NCBI GenBank assembly: GCA_027486155.1
Contig: JAIXPR010000208.1
Span: 1-18,778 of the forward strand
DNA: 18,778 nt
From: Pseudomonadota bacterium
GTDB lineage: Bacteria > Bdellovibrionota_C > UBA2361 > OMII01
Direction: 5' to 3'
Below, one piece after another: positions 8,057-14,216 of the stretch (the stretch's first letter is position 1; each line of letters starts with the position of its first letter). A program made the position numbers and the translations under genes. The notes beneath the pieces are model-generated. The model searched no databases. It was not told the origin of the DNA and saw only the letters and a list, made by a program, of their open reading frames with translations.

Positions 8057-8362
8057 CTAATGCATCTCTTGACCGCCAACGCCTTTACCTGATTCGTATC
8101 TCCTCGATTCCCCTTGAACGCCACGACCAGCTCTGGTGTACAACCCTAACAGCAGCAAGGTTGGTGCCCATTGTCCAACAAACTGGGCATCATGTTGCCT
8201 TCCCGTAATTCGTAAAAGCAGAGAGAACGCGACCGAAGCGGCGGCTCCTGTAAGAAAAATGCCCGGCGACAGCTCCTCCACACGGGACGAGATCGTGCGA
8301 CTCACCTCCCGCATGTTCTCAATGTTTGGGGCCTGCGGCTGAGATGATTGTTGGGTTTCCAT
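8057..8362 (-). CDS. Small membrane protein of unknown function (stress-cluster associated)
   Basis: This is a 101-residue protein. The N-terminal 35 residues are polar (METQQSSQPQAPNIENMREV). One or two hydrophobic segments follow (about 33-51, SPGIFLTGAAASVAFSLLL, and 61-75, FVGQWAPTLLLLGLY). The FVGQWAPTLLLLGLY segment resembles small proteins often found near DUF892 and similar genes, but no function is known. The start was set at 8362 because GGAGG lies 5 bases upstream; an in-frame GTG 18 bases earlier lacks this. It converges on the first DUF892 gene. Confidence 0.75.
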   Translation of the reverse strand: METQQSSQPQAPNIENMREVSRTISSRVEELSPGIFLTGAAASVAFSLLLRITGRQHDAQFVGQWAPTLLLLGLYTRAGRGVQGESRRYESGKGVGGQEMH

Positions 8363-8418
8363 GCGTTCCTCCATGTACACAGTTTCCTGAAGTCTAGGAG
8401 GTTACCCTGTTATTACTA

Positions 8419-8430
8419 TGAGGCGCCTCA
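8419..8430. repeat. Perfect 12-bp palindrome
   Basis: TGAGGCGCCTCA is a perfect palindrome lying 57 bases upstream of the small membrane protein start. It could be an operator for that minus-strand gene. Only one copy was noticed. Confidence 0.35.
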
Positions 8431-8464
8431 GTTTGAGCACCTAGGGAAGCGCGGCAAAACTCCA

Positions 8465-8560
8465 CGTGAACGTGCTCGCAAACGTGAACGTGAACGTATC
8501 CGGAATAAAAAATCAATGTTTTCGGGTACGTTCACGTTTACGAGCACGAGCACGTTCACG
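8465..8560. repeat. Long imperfect inverted repeat built of ACGTGA-type short repeats
   Basis: The 34-base arms lie at 8465-8498 and 8527-8560. The first 14 bases of the left arm (CGTGAACGTGCTCG) pair perfectly with the end of the right arm. A 4x4 internal loop follows, then about 16 pairs with one G-U. The 28-base loop is AT-rich. Each arm consists of repeated hexamer-like units (CGTGAA, CGTGCT, CGTAAA). The right arm is also the 3' end of the CxxC mini-gene on the minus strand, where it encodes Arg-Glu/Ala/Lys dipeptides. It could end the transcript of that gene and separate it from the next minus-strand gene. Confidence 0.75.
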
Positions 8561-8719
8561 GTTTGAGGCATGCAGGTAGACTACTCCGAGGTTTTGTCTC
8601 ACATGCCCAAGCACGGAGAACGCCATTTGTTGCTCCCGATACCCGGTGACTGAAAAGTGGGAGCGTGTACGACATTCGTCGCAGGGCCGCAGTTCGACCC
8701 TGACCTCGGGGTAATCCAT
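8513..8719 (-). CDS. Small CxxC protein with repeat-encoded Arg-rich tail, unknown function
   Basis: This is a 68-residue hypothetical protein. The start is well supported by GAGGAGGAG about 7 bases upstream. Residues 1-52 look like a compact domain, with CDEC at 13-16, a possible zinc or redox pair, followed by hydrophobic VLGHVRQNLGVVYLH. Residues 53-68 (NRERARARKRERTRKH) are encoded by the inverted hexamer repeat, so the original gene may have ended near residue 52 and been extended by the repeat. It is divergent from the second DUF892 gene, with fewer than 95 bases between starts. The function is not recognised. Confidence 0.55.
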   Translation of the reverse strand: MDYPEVRVELRPCDECRTRSHFSVTGYREQQMAFSVLGHVRQNLGVVYLHASNRERARARKRERTRKH

Positions 8720-8811
8720 CTCATCTCTCCTCCTCCTCGTTACCGAATACGGTCTTCGCAGGTATCTATTCCGGATATCGTGAAGGAGTGAATAACATAG
8801 GGAGGTTCACC

Positions 8812-9354
8812 ATGACCAAGGGCATTACCATGCAACTTAATACACTGACCGAGGCGCTTCATAGCGAGCTTGCCGATCTCTACGACGCGGAGCAGCAGCT
8901 TGTAAGCAAACTGCCACAGGTAATTAAAGCGGTAGACAACTCCTCATTACGCTCGGCGATCGAGGTCCATCTTGAGGAGACCCGCAATCAAGTTGCTCGC
9001 CTTGAGCAGGTTTTTGAAATGATTGGGCGTCGGCCAGAGTCTGACAAATGCGAGGCGATGCAGGGACTTCTTGAAGAAGCTGAGGAAGTGATCGCGGCTT
9101 CGGGAGATAGCCAAGTAAAGGACGCTGTGCTCATCGGCGCCATGCAACGAGTGGAGCACTACGAGATCGCGGGATACGGGACAGCTCGAGCGTTCGCGGA
9201 GCAGTTAGACCTGGATGACGTAGCGGATCTACTTCAGGAATCCCTAGATGAGGAGAGCGCCGCCGATCGAAAACTTACGACGCTCGCAGAAGGCGGGCTC
9301 TTCTCCAGCGGCGTTAACACCCAGGCGAGTCACGCTGGGGATTCTCGTGTCTAG
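8812..9354 (+). CDS. DUF892 (YciE/YciF) ferritin-like protein
   Basis: This is a 180-residue protein closer to the canonical YciE/YciF pattern than its paralogue at 7416. LHSELADLYDAEQQL (residues 16-30) is followed by EVHLEETRNQVARLEQVF (51-68), then MQRVEHYEIAGYGTARAFAE (111-130) and ESLDEESAADRKL (143-155). The conserved E/H residues (E19, E27, H53/E55/E56, E115/H116, E147/E148) are placed for a dinuclear metal site in a ferritin-like bundle. The cellular role is unknown; relatives respond to osmotic stress. The start was chosen at 8812 because GGGAGG lies 6 bases before it; the earlier GTG at 8788 has no suitably spaced site. A hairpin follows the stop by 10 bases. Confidence 0.9.
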   Translation: MTKGITMQLNTLTEALHSELADLYDAEQQLVSKLPQVIKAVDNSSLRSAIEVHLEETRNQVARLEQVFEMIGRRPESDKCEAMQGLLEEAEEVIAASGDSQVKDAVLIGAMQRVEHYEIAGYGTARAFAEQLDLDDVADLLQESLDEESAADRKLTTLAEGGLFSSGVNTQASHAGDSRV

Positions 9355-9364
9355 TTCAAGGTCC

Positions 9365-9393
9365 ATACGCGAGAGGGACATTCTCTCGCGTAT
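9365..9393 (+). terminator. Hairpin after second DUF892 gene (T-poor terminator)
   Basis: ATACGCGAGAG (9365-9375), 7-base loop, then CTCTCGCGTAT (9383-9393) form a perfect 11-bp stem. No T-tract follows, so it may stabilise the mRNA end or work with another factor rather than terminate alone. Confidence 0.55.
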
Positions 9394-9453
9394 CTCACGC
9401 GAAATGAACCAAACACCGCGGCGAACCGTTTTGCAATTGGTAGGGCACCCCAC

Positions 9454-9699
9454 ATGTTCCGAGTCATCTTTACTGTTTTTGTGACGATTGTTGTCGCCTA
9501 TCTTTTCTTGGCTTCTATGTCAGGTTGTGGTCCCCGCAGGACAGCCAGTGAAACCACAACCGTGGTGAAAAGCGCGGGCTCAGATCGAGCTCGATACGGA
9601 GCAGACGCCAACGAACCCGGAGTTGTTGCGCGGTCCGAAACAACCAAGGTTGAGCGGGAGGACTCATCAGATGGGCGGACTCTTCTCAATCGTTGGTGA
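9454..9699 (+). CDS. Small putative lipoprotein
   Basis: This is an 81-residue protein. A hydrophobic N-terminal segment (VIFTVFVTIVVAYLFLA, residues 4-20) is followed by SMSGC. C25 could be a lipidated cysteine, although Met at -3 is not the preferred lipobox residue. The rest is a polar, probably disordered tail (residues 26-81). The ribosome-binding site is weak (AGGG about 10 bases upstream). Small lipoproteins of this sort are frequent in stress loci, but no family is recognised. A possible 22-codon frame overlaps its last 29 bases. Confidence 0.6.
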   Translation: MFRVIFTVFVTIVVAYLFLASMSGCGPRRTASETTTVVKSAGSDRARYGADANEPGVVARSETTKVEREDSSDGRTLLNRW

Positions 9700-9739
9700 T
9701 ATAATCACTCTACCGCTTCCAGGCCTCGGCGCTCTTTGA
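9671..9739 (+). CDS. Possible 22-residue hydrophobic peptide
   Basis: This short frame begins with ATG 9 bases after GGGAGG, inside the end of the small lipoprotein gene in another frame. It encodes MGGLFSIVGDIITLPLPG plus four residues, a Gly/Leu/Ile-rich peptide able to insert in a membrane. The overlap and the good ribosome-binding site suggest possible coupled translation. The size alone makes it doubtful. Confidence 0.3.
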   Translation: MGGLFSIVGDIITLPLPGLGAL

Positions 9740-9779
9740 TCTTTTGACGTGTTTTCAAAACATGCTGCAGCGCTACTAC

Positions 9780-9821
9780 CGCGCGCTCTCTGAGAAAAAT
9801 ACTGGGGGGAAATACTGGGGG
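9780..9821 (+). repeat. Dispersed repeat, copy A (core CTCTCTGAGAAAAATA)
   Basis: The 22 bases from 9780 to 9801 are identical to those at 17508-17529, then C/G divergence and a G-run follow (CTGGGGGG). Immediately after, AAATACTGGGGG is repeated at 9810-9821, a local 13-base tandem duplication of the element's 3' half. The element lies in the gap between the lipoprotein unit and the lyase terminator. No protein is encoded. Confidence 0.75.
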
Positions 9822-9902
9822 CCACCATCGGCTCGGAACAGTTAGTATCTCATGGAATCGGAAGTAGCATGCACCAGGGCGGAGGGCTTGCTGCGCACAA
9901 TC

Positions 9903-9945
9903 GAAAAGAAAGCGCCCAAGGGAGGTGAATCCCTCCCTTGGGCGC
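9903..9945 (-). terminator. Intrinsic terminator of the pectate-lyase-like gene
   Basis: GCGCCCAAGGGAGG (9912-9925) pairs perfectly over 14 bp with CCTCCCTTGGGCGC (9932-9945) across a 6-base loop. Read on the minus strand, the stem is followed by TTTCTTTTCG. It starts 44 bases beyond the gene's stop. This is the clearest terminator in the window. Confidence 0.92.
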
Positions 9946-9988
9946 GTGGCGCTGGGCGACCTTTCCGGTCGCCCCCTTTCCCGTGTTG

Positions 9989-12946
9989 TTACCTCTCAAA
10001 GAGCACCAGCGCCGCGTCGAGCTCCTCCTCTGATATCGGGTCGGTTGCCACGGTTACCGACCGATAGTTTTTCGCATAAGTAGGCCACGTACCAACTCTA
10101 TCGCGAATACCCAAGGTCTTATTGAGTACCCCCGCGATGATACGGGCGTCATCAGCGTTTCTATCCCACGGACGGGCCCCCGCTTTGCTCGTTACCGAGC
10201 TCACGACGCTTGAGGCCGGTATTGGGGTAGGTCCCGGGAACAAACGACTTCCCGAGCGGTACGCCGATTCGACGTTGGATATCATCGGGGCTATATTGTT
10301 CAACACAAAGAGCCGCGTGCCTGTCGGCGTGTTCTCACTGTAGACGGCATAGGCGTTCTTCAACCCGACCGGTCCGGGCTGATACACGTTACCGATCACA
10401 TCCAGATACGTACCGATATCTTTATTATCCAGGTCCGAGATATTCGTCGTATTCCAATTCGTCGATCCTCCCCATCCATGGATGAGGTTGTTGATCATTT
10501 CACCCCGAGTGTCGTACTTCCAACGAATGTTTCGGTCGACGTTAGAGGCGATTAGATTTCCGACGAACACCATACCGCGAGCCTTTTCACCCACTAACAC
10601 GCCGTTGGAGCGCGCGCCCAACGGATGAATGGAGCGCCACAGGGCCTCAGCGATGATGCTGTCCTGCACCGTCACGTTTTCAACAGGACCCGACGTTGTC
10701 ATGTTGGAGTCAACTCCCCATGACATTGAGAGGTTCTTGAGCTTGATGTTGTAGGCGACAAGTCCCTGTACGGTTACCGATCGTCGCACCGATGGATCCG
10801 TTCCAGAGCTTCCGTCTCCACTTCGTAACGCGAGATGCTCAATTCGAACGTCGTGGCTTTGAATGTTAAAGCCACCGTTCGTAATCATTATCCCCGGCGA
10901 CGGGGCTGTTTGGCCCGCGACGATGAGGTCCGGTTGGGTGACCAGAAGATCGGATGCCAGCGTGATCCGGCCAGATACCTCAAAGACACACACTCTTGGG
11001 AACCCCTGCACAACGCAATCTCGCAAGCTCCCCGCCCCACTATCCGCCAAGGTGGTAACCTTAAGCACCTTGAAGAGCTTCTGTGCTGTCTGCGTAGGAA
11101 CTGCTGTTGGCGTCGCGACAGTCGGCACCGCGGTGAAGGTCGCGGTAGGAGTAGCCGTTGGAGGCACAGGAGTCCACGTTGCCGTAGGGATGGCAGTGGG
11201 GGTAGCGGTCCACGTGGGAGACCTCGTAGGAGTCCACGTTGGAGTCCAGGTCGGCGTTGCCGTGCTCGTGTGAGTCGGCGTTGCCGTGCTCGTGTGCGTT
11301 GGCGTTGCCGTGCTCGTATGAGTTGCCGTTGGCGTCGGGGTATTCCCGCCTGCCCCGGTGTCACTCGCGAATGAGAATATGTAATTCTCCAAATTCGTGT
11401 ACCCGTTCGAGGCGATCGTCATAGGATCCGCCGGCGCAACGAAGGAGCGAGTAGCCGTTGGAATGGCGGACCACGCGTCTATCGGCTTTGTGGTATCCTT
11501 TATCGATCCGTCGATCAGGATCCTTCCTGGGGTCGGACAATAACCACTTCCGCCGGTGCCTGTAACACAACACGTTTTGGTCGTTGTGCAATCTTTGTGC
11601 TTTCCGGTGTTAGTTACCACCTCGTTGATAATTCGATTATCATGTGGATACCTGTTCCAGAAACGCGCCCCCACGCTCGGTGTGATCGTGCTTAACAGAG
11701 AGGTGGGAGCCACAAGATTGGCCGCGGCGTTTGAGAGCGAAAAGGCCGGCGAGAGCGCCTGCATGGAAGATGGCAATCCTTTGCCATTCGCGTTCGCGAT
11801 GAGCCATTCACTTCCCGAGTCTGTTGGGCGTGTGTTGCTACCGATATTCCGTGACACATAGACCCGTGAGGCCGATGGCGTCGAGCTACTATAGTAGAAC
11901 ACCGGCGACGCGGTGTCCGCTGTCGTCGGCCCTCTCTGATAGTAGTTGTTCATGAAGTTAATACGGTTCCCCGTCGCGCCGGAGCTGTAATCCATATTCC
12001 ACTGGTTGTATCCACTCGTGGATGTATTCGCGAAGTTGTACACGTAGTTGTTGAGGAACTCGACGTCTGAGTTCATCTTCATGCGGATGTGTCGTCCGTT
12101 TGAATTTGAGACGAGGTTCCTGTAGTAGGTGATATTCTTCGTGTTCGACCCAAGCAGGGAGAACATCGAGTGCTTCCCCTCTGTATCTGCGTGGTTCGAG
12201 TTATTTAGCCCCTCGGCGATGATCGAGTTCGATATCGTTATGTTTCGCACCGGCGTCGTACCATCGGAGGTACCGTTAACGCCCGTATAGGTTGAAATCG
12301 ACTCGTCCATACCCCATGTCGCGGATACGTGATCGAGGACCACTCGCTCAACGGGATCTGACGAGGTGTTTCCCCAGATGCCGAACGCGTCACGGTCTCC
12401 CGCTTTCACTCCGTTGCCCCCGTCGGTTGGGAGATTTCGGTCACCAGGCCGTGACGAGATGTGCTGGATGAGAACATCATCCGCCTGCACCACGATACTT
12501 CCATCACGGACTTGAATGCCTGGATACGGCGCGGTCTGTCCAAAGACGGAGACGTTGGAGTTTTTTATGGTGACCCTGGTAAGAAGATTAATGTAACCGC
12601 CAACTTCAAAGACACAGGTGCGGGGCCCGCTCGCCGTTAAGCACGCTCGAAGCGATCCGGTTCCGGAGTCGTTGAGGTTGGTAACTTTGATAACGGTTGT
12701 TTTCGCCGGCACCGTCCCTCTTCCTGAGCCAGCTACCGTTGTCGTCCCGAAGCCAACCGCGCCGGGAAAGACCGGCAGGGACGAGCTCTGCGCGTGGAGT
12801 TGAGAGCTCATTACCATCGTTGAGAGCGCAATACCCATCCGCACCGCCCGGCGAATCAAAGATCCGCCTGCTCGAAAGCGAGTATCGACGATCGCGTTCG
12901 ACTGAGGTCGCGAACGATCGCTACCTTCAAAAAACCTTCCTTTCAT
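9989..12946 (-). CDS. Secreted twin pectate-lyase-like beta-helix protein with Thr/Pro linker
   Basis: This is a 985-residue protein. A signal sequence with a long basic n-region (RR at 32-33, hydrophobic 37-50) is probably cleaved after LHA (residue 52). Domain 1 (about 58-530) starts with FPGAVGFG, typical of family-1-like pectate lyases. It carries LDHVSATWGMDES (204-216) and RHIRMK (285-290), the positions of the Ca-binding acids and catalytic Arg in such enzymes. A Thr/Pro linker (about 535-622) includes three THTSTATP units. Domain 2 (about 623-985) repeats the beta-helix (TLADSGAGSLRDC, FEVSGRITL). In domain 2 the DH and final E are replaced (LKNLSMSWGVDSN, 737-749) and RH becomes RN, so it may bind rather than cleave. 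Pectin as the substrate is inferred. The start at 12946 has AAGGTG 6 bases upstream; a GTG 9 bases earlier is less likely. It is monocistronic with its own terminator. Confidence 0.88.
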   Translation of the reverse strand: MKGRFFEGSDRSRPQSNAIVDTRFRAGGSLIRRAVRMGIALSTMVMSSQLHAQSSSLPVFPGAVGFGTTTVAGSGRGTVPAKTTVIKVTNLNDSGTGSLRACLTASGPRTCVFEVGGYINLLTRVTIKNSNVSVFGQTAPYPGIQVRDGSIVVQADDVLIQHISSRPGDRNLPTDGGNGVKAGDRDAFGIWGNTSSDPVERVVLDHVSATWGMDESISTYTGVNGTSDGTTPVRNITISNSIIAEGLNNSNHADTEGKHSMFSLLGSNTKNITYYRNLVSNSNGRHIRMKMNSDVEFLNNYVYNFANTSTSGYNQWNMDYSSGATGNRINFMNNYYQRGPTTADTASPVFYYSSSTPSASRVYVSRNIGSNTRPTDSGSEWLIANANGKGLPSSMQALSPAFSLSNAAANLVAPTSLLSTITPSVGARFWNRYPHDNRIINEVVTNTGKHKDCTTTKTCCVTGTGGSGYCPTPGRILIDGSIKDTTKPIDAWSAIPTATRSFVAPADPMTIASNGYTNLENYIFSFASDTGAGGNTPTPTATHTSTATPTHTSTATPTHTSTATPTWTPTWTPTRSPTWTATPTAIPTATWTPVPPTATPTATFTAVPTVATPTAVPTQTAQKLFKVLKVTTLADSGAGSLRDCVVQGFPRVCVFEVSGRITLASDLLVTQPDLIVAGQTAPSPGIMITNGGFNIQSHDVRIEHLALRSGDGSSGTDPSVRRSVTVQGLVAYNIKLKNLSMSWGVDSNMTTSGPVENVTVQDSIIAEALWRSIHPLGARSNGVLVGEKARGMVFVGNLIASNVDRNIRWKYDTRGEMINNLIHGWGGSTNWNTTNISDLDNKDIGTYLDVIGNVYQPGPVGLKNAYAVYSENTPTGTRLFVLNNIAPMISNVESAYRSGSRLFPGPTPIPASSVVSSVTSKAGARPWDRNADDARIIAGVLNKTLGIRDRVGTWPTYAKNYRSVTVATDPISEEELDAALVLFER
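11253..11324. repeat. Three 24-bp tandem repeats in the linker of the lyase gene
   Basis: Units at 11253-11276, 11277-11300 and 11301-11324 differ at only a few bases (GGCGTTGCCGTGCTCGT core). They encode THTSTATP three times on the minus strand. Shorter 12-base units (GGAGTCCACGTT-like) upstream, around 11160-11250, encode PTWT. Such in-frame minisatellites change linker length by slippage or recombination without a frameshift. Confidence 0.9.
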
Positions 12947-12988
12947 ATGCAACACCTTCAGCGCCCCCTATAACCGTTCGCCGGTGGC

Positions 12989-13048
12989 TTGCACGAAAGG
13001 ACGGGGGACCCGGGTGGAGTCCACCAAACAGCGGACTCCACCCTGCAA
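12989..13048 (-). promoter_or_regulatory. Strong hairpin in the leader of the pectate-lyase-like gene
   Basis: GGGTGGAGTCC (13012-13022) pairs perfectly over 11 bp with GGACTCCACCC (13033-13043). An outer TTGCA/TGCAA pair (12989-12993 with 13044-13048) encloses it together with an 18-base G/C-rich strand. It begins 43 bases upstream of the start codon, so it is likely in the 5' untranslated mRNA. It matches no riboswitch class that I recognise. Confidence 0.55.
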
Positions 13049-13131
13049 AACCTTTGTGCACATGCCATCAGCAATCCCAAGCGAAAAACCGGCTCTCTCC
13101 TCGAGAACGCTACGCTGTGGGAACTTCGAGT

Positions 13132-13184
13132 CCGTTGAAGTCGCCTGAGTGGCTCTGCGGAAGACACTTCGGCGAATTCAACGG
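13132..13184 (-). promoter_or_regulatory. Second upstream hairpin of the lyase gene
   Basis: CCGTTGAAGTCGCC (13132-13145) pairs with GGCGAATTCAACGG (13171-13184) with one mismatch in 14, loop 25 bases. It lies about 190 bases upstream of the start. It may be part of a long leader RNA, an operator, or the terminator of something lost; no T-tract adjoins it on either side. Confidence 0.45.
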
Positions 13185-13720
13185 CGCACGTTCAATCTCA
13201 AGCTAAAGCTCATCGGGAAGAGGCACTAGGGAATTGACGCGAAATTTTTTTTGGTTGTTGGTGGCACATCTTTTGGCTCAACAGACGAAAATTCATGATC
13301 CTGGTCATATCGAAGAGTTACTTCCTGACGAGTCCGCCAAGAATCAGGGGTGCTACTGTTGAGTTTGGTGGACACTTTCTTCAAACCGCCGTCTCGAAAC
13401 GCGGATCTTGAATAGTAATGAAAACGTGAAAAAGCTTCTGAGAGGTGTGGTGCGCGGGCATATCATCCACACGAAAAAACGCGTGGTGTAGGTCCTGCGT
13501 AGGTCGCGCTCAGGTTTTGCCGAAAGGTATGCTAAGCATTACCACCGGCCCACTTGTGATGTGAGCGATACTAGTAGCTCCCAAGGAGCGGAGCCACAAC
13601 CGTGCGCGCGTGTGCGCTCACTCCACGAGGAGTAACCGCGCTGCTCGACAGCCACGGCCTGGAACAAAAGTGACGCGCTCTATAATTTTCATCGAGTGCG
13701 TCGATCGCGATCAAAACGGT
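13185..13720. other. Non-coding interval, no gene recognised
   Basis: No frame here has a plausible start, ribosome-binding site and protein-like composition. Small palindromes occur (ATGCTAAGCAT at 13529-13539) and a run of eight T follows GCGAAA near 13243. TATAAT at 13681-13686 on the + strand has no good -35. The interval may hold the lyase promoter and decayed sequence. Confidence 0.4.
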
Positions 13721-13897
13721 TTAGTGAATGGTGATCTCCTCGCAGTACAGGCGAAGCGTCTCTCGAAGAATTGAGAACTCCTCTCCCGCGCAGATCTCTT
13801 CGAGCAGGGTGTGCAGGTACGCATTGGTAGCCTCAACCTCAACTACCTCTGTTGTGGTCTCTTCAGCGATCTTATTTTCAACATCATTACGGTTCAT
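13721..13897 (-). CDS. 58-residue acidic hypothetical protein
   Basis: This is a small acidic protein with a Glu/Thr/Val-rich N-terminal half (ENKIAEETTTEVVEVEA) and a helical C-terminal half (residues 26-54, NAYLHTLLEEICAGEEFSIL). It contains two cysteines (C36, C52). The start at 13897 was chosen for AGAGG about 6 bases upstream. The region is AT-richer than its neighbours. No family is recognised; helical charge patterning suggests a soluble interaction peptide. The mirrored frames on the other strand look artefactual. Confidence 0.55.
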   Translation of the reverse strand: MNRNDVENKIAEETTTEVVEVEATNAYLHTLLEEICAGEEFSILRETLRLYCEEITIH

Positions 13898-13945
13898 AAC
13901 ATCCTCTTTCATACGTACCATCTATCGCCCATTCCGTCGGACGTG

Positions 13946-14071
13946 ATGGTAGGTATCGCACAGCCCGGCAGAGCAGTTGTCACGGCCACGTGTAAGGTTT
14001 GTAAAACTTTTGTCATAGATGCGGGCACGCTACCGAAGGCACGGCGCTCCTTAGCTAAGGCTCTGAAATAA
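13946..14071 (+). CDS. Possible 41-residue CxxC mini-protein
   Basis: The frame has ATG at 13946 and the sequence TATCKVCKTFVIDAG at residues 14-28, followed by a basic Leu/Ala helix. The pattern of a CxxC knuckle then a short helix is seen in many zinc-ribbon mini-proteins. There is no good ribosome-binding site, so expression is doubtful. It is divergent from the 58-residue gene. A hairpin follows its stop within 30 bases. Confidence 0.3.
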   Translation: MVGIAQPGRAVVTATCKVCKTFVIDAGTLPKARRSLAKALK

Positions 14072-14073
14072 AT

Positions 14074-14115
14074 AGGCTATCCAACTTTAAACGCTTTAGC
14101 CTGGGGGCTATTTCT
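14074..14115 (+). promoter_or_regulatory. Possible attenuator/terminator upstream of the ECF sigma gene
   Basis: TAGCC (14097-14101), loop TGGG, then GGCTA (14106-14110) followed by TTTCT could terminate. AGGCTA (14074-14079) can instead pair with TAGCCT (14097-14102), excluding that hairpin. Short stems make either pairing weak. It may simply terminate the preceding mini-gene. Confidence 0.35.
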
Positions 14116-14216
14116 ATGCTTCTCGGGCGATTCAAGGTAGTGTAGCCAGGCTTTGGCAATCTGAACGGCCCTCTTCCCGATAGCGGTGAGGCCCGAGAGC
14201 CTTGAGCTTTTCAACT

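Noticed and set aside
8348..8566. + strand frame through the inverted repeat (Arg/Glu then Thr/Phe/Ser repeats)
   Set aside because: The sequence is a by-product of the hexamer repeat and has no convincing start.
10835..11374. + strand frames opposite the lyase linker (Val/Gly/Arg-rich)
   Set aside because: They arise from the Thr/Pro repeat coding on the minus strand and lack ribosome-binding sites.
12697..13206. 169-residue + strand frame over the lyase 5' end and leader
   Set aside because: It runs antisense through the well-supported lyase signal region, with no protein-like pattern.
13325..13332. CTGACGAG, resembling the hammerhead ribozyme core
   Set aside because: No GAAA partner strand, no cleavable triplet and no supporting stems in the right order nearby.
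13351..13380. TTGAGTTTGGTGGACACTTTC, reminiscent of an insertion-sequence end
   Set aside because: No inverted partner, target duplication or transposase fragment could be found.
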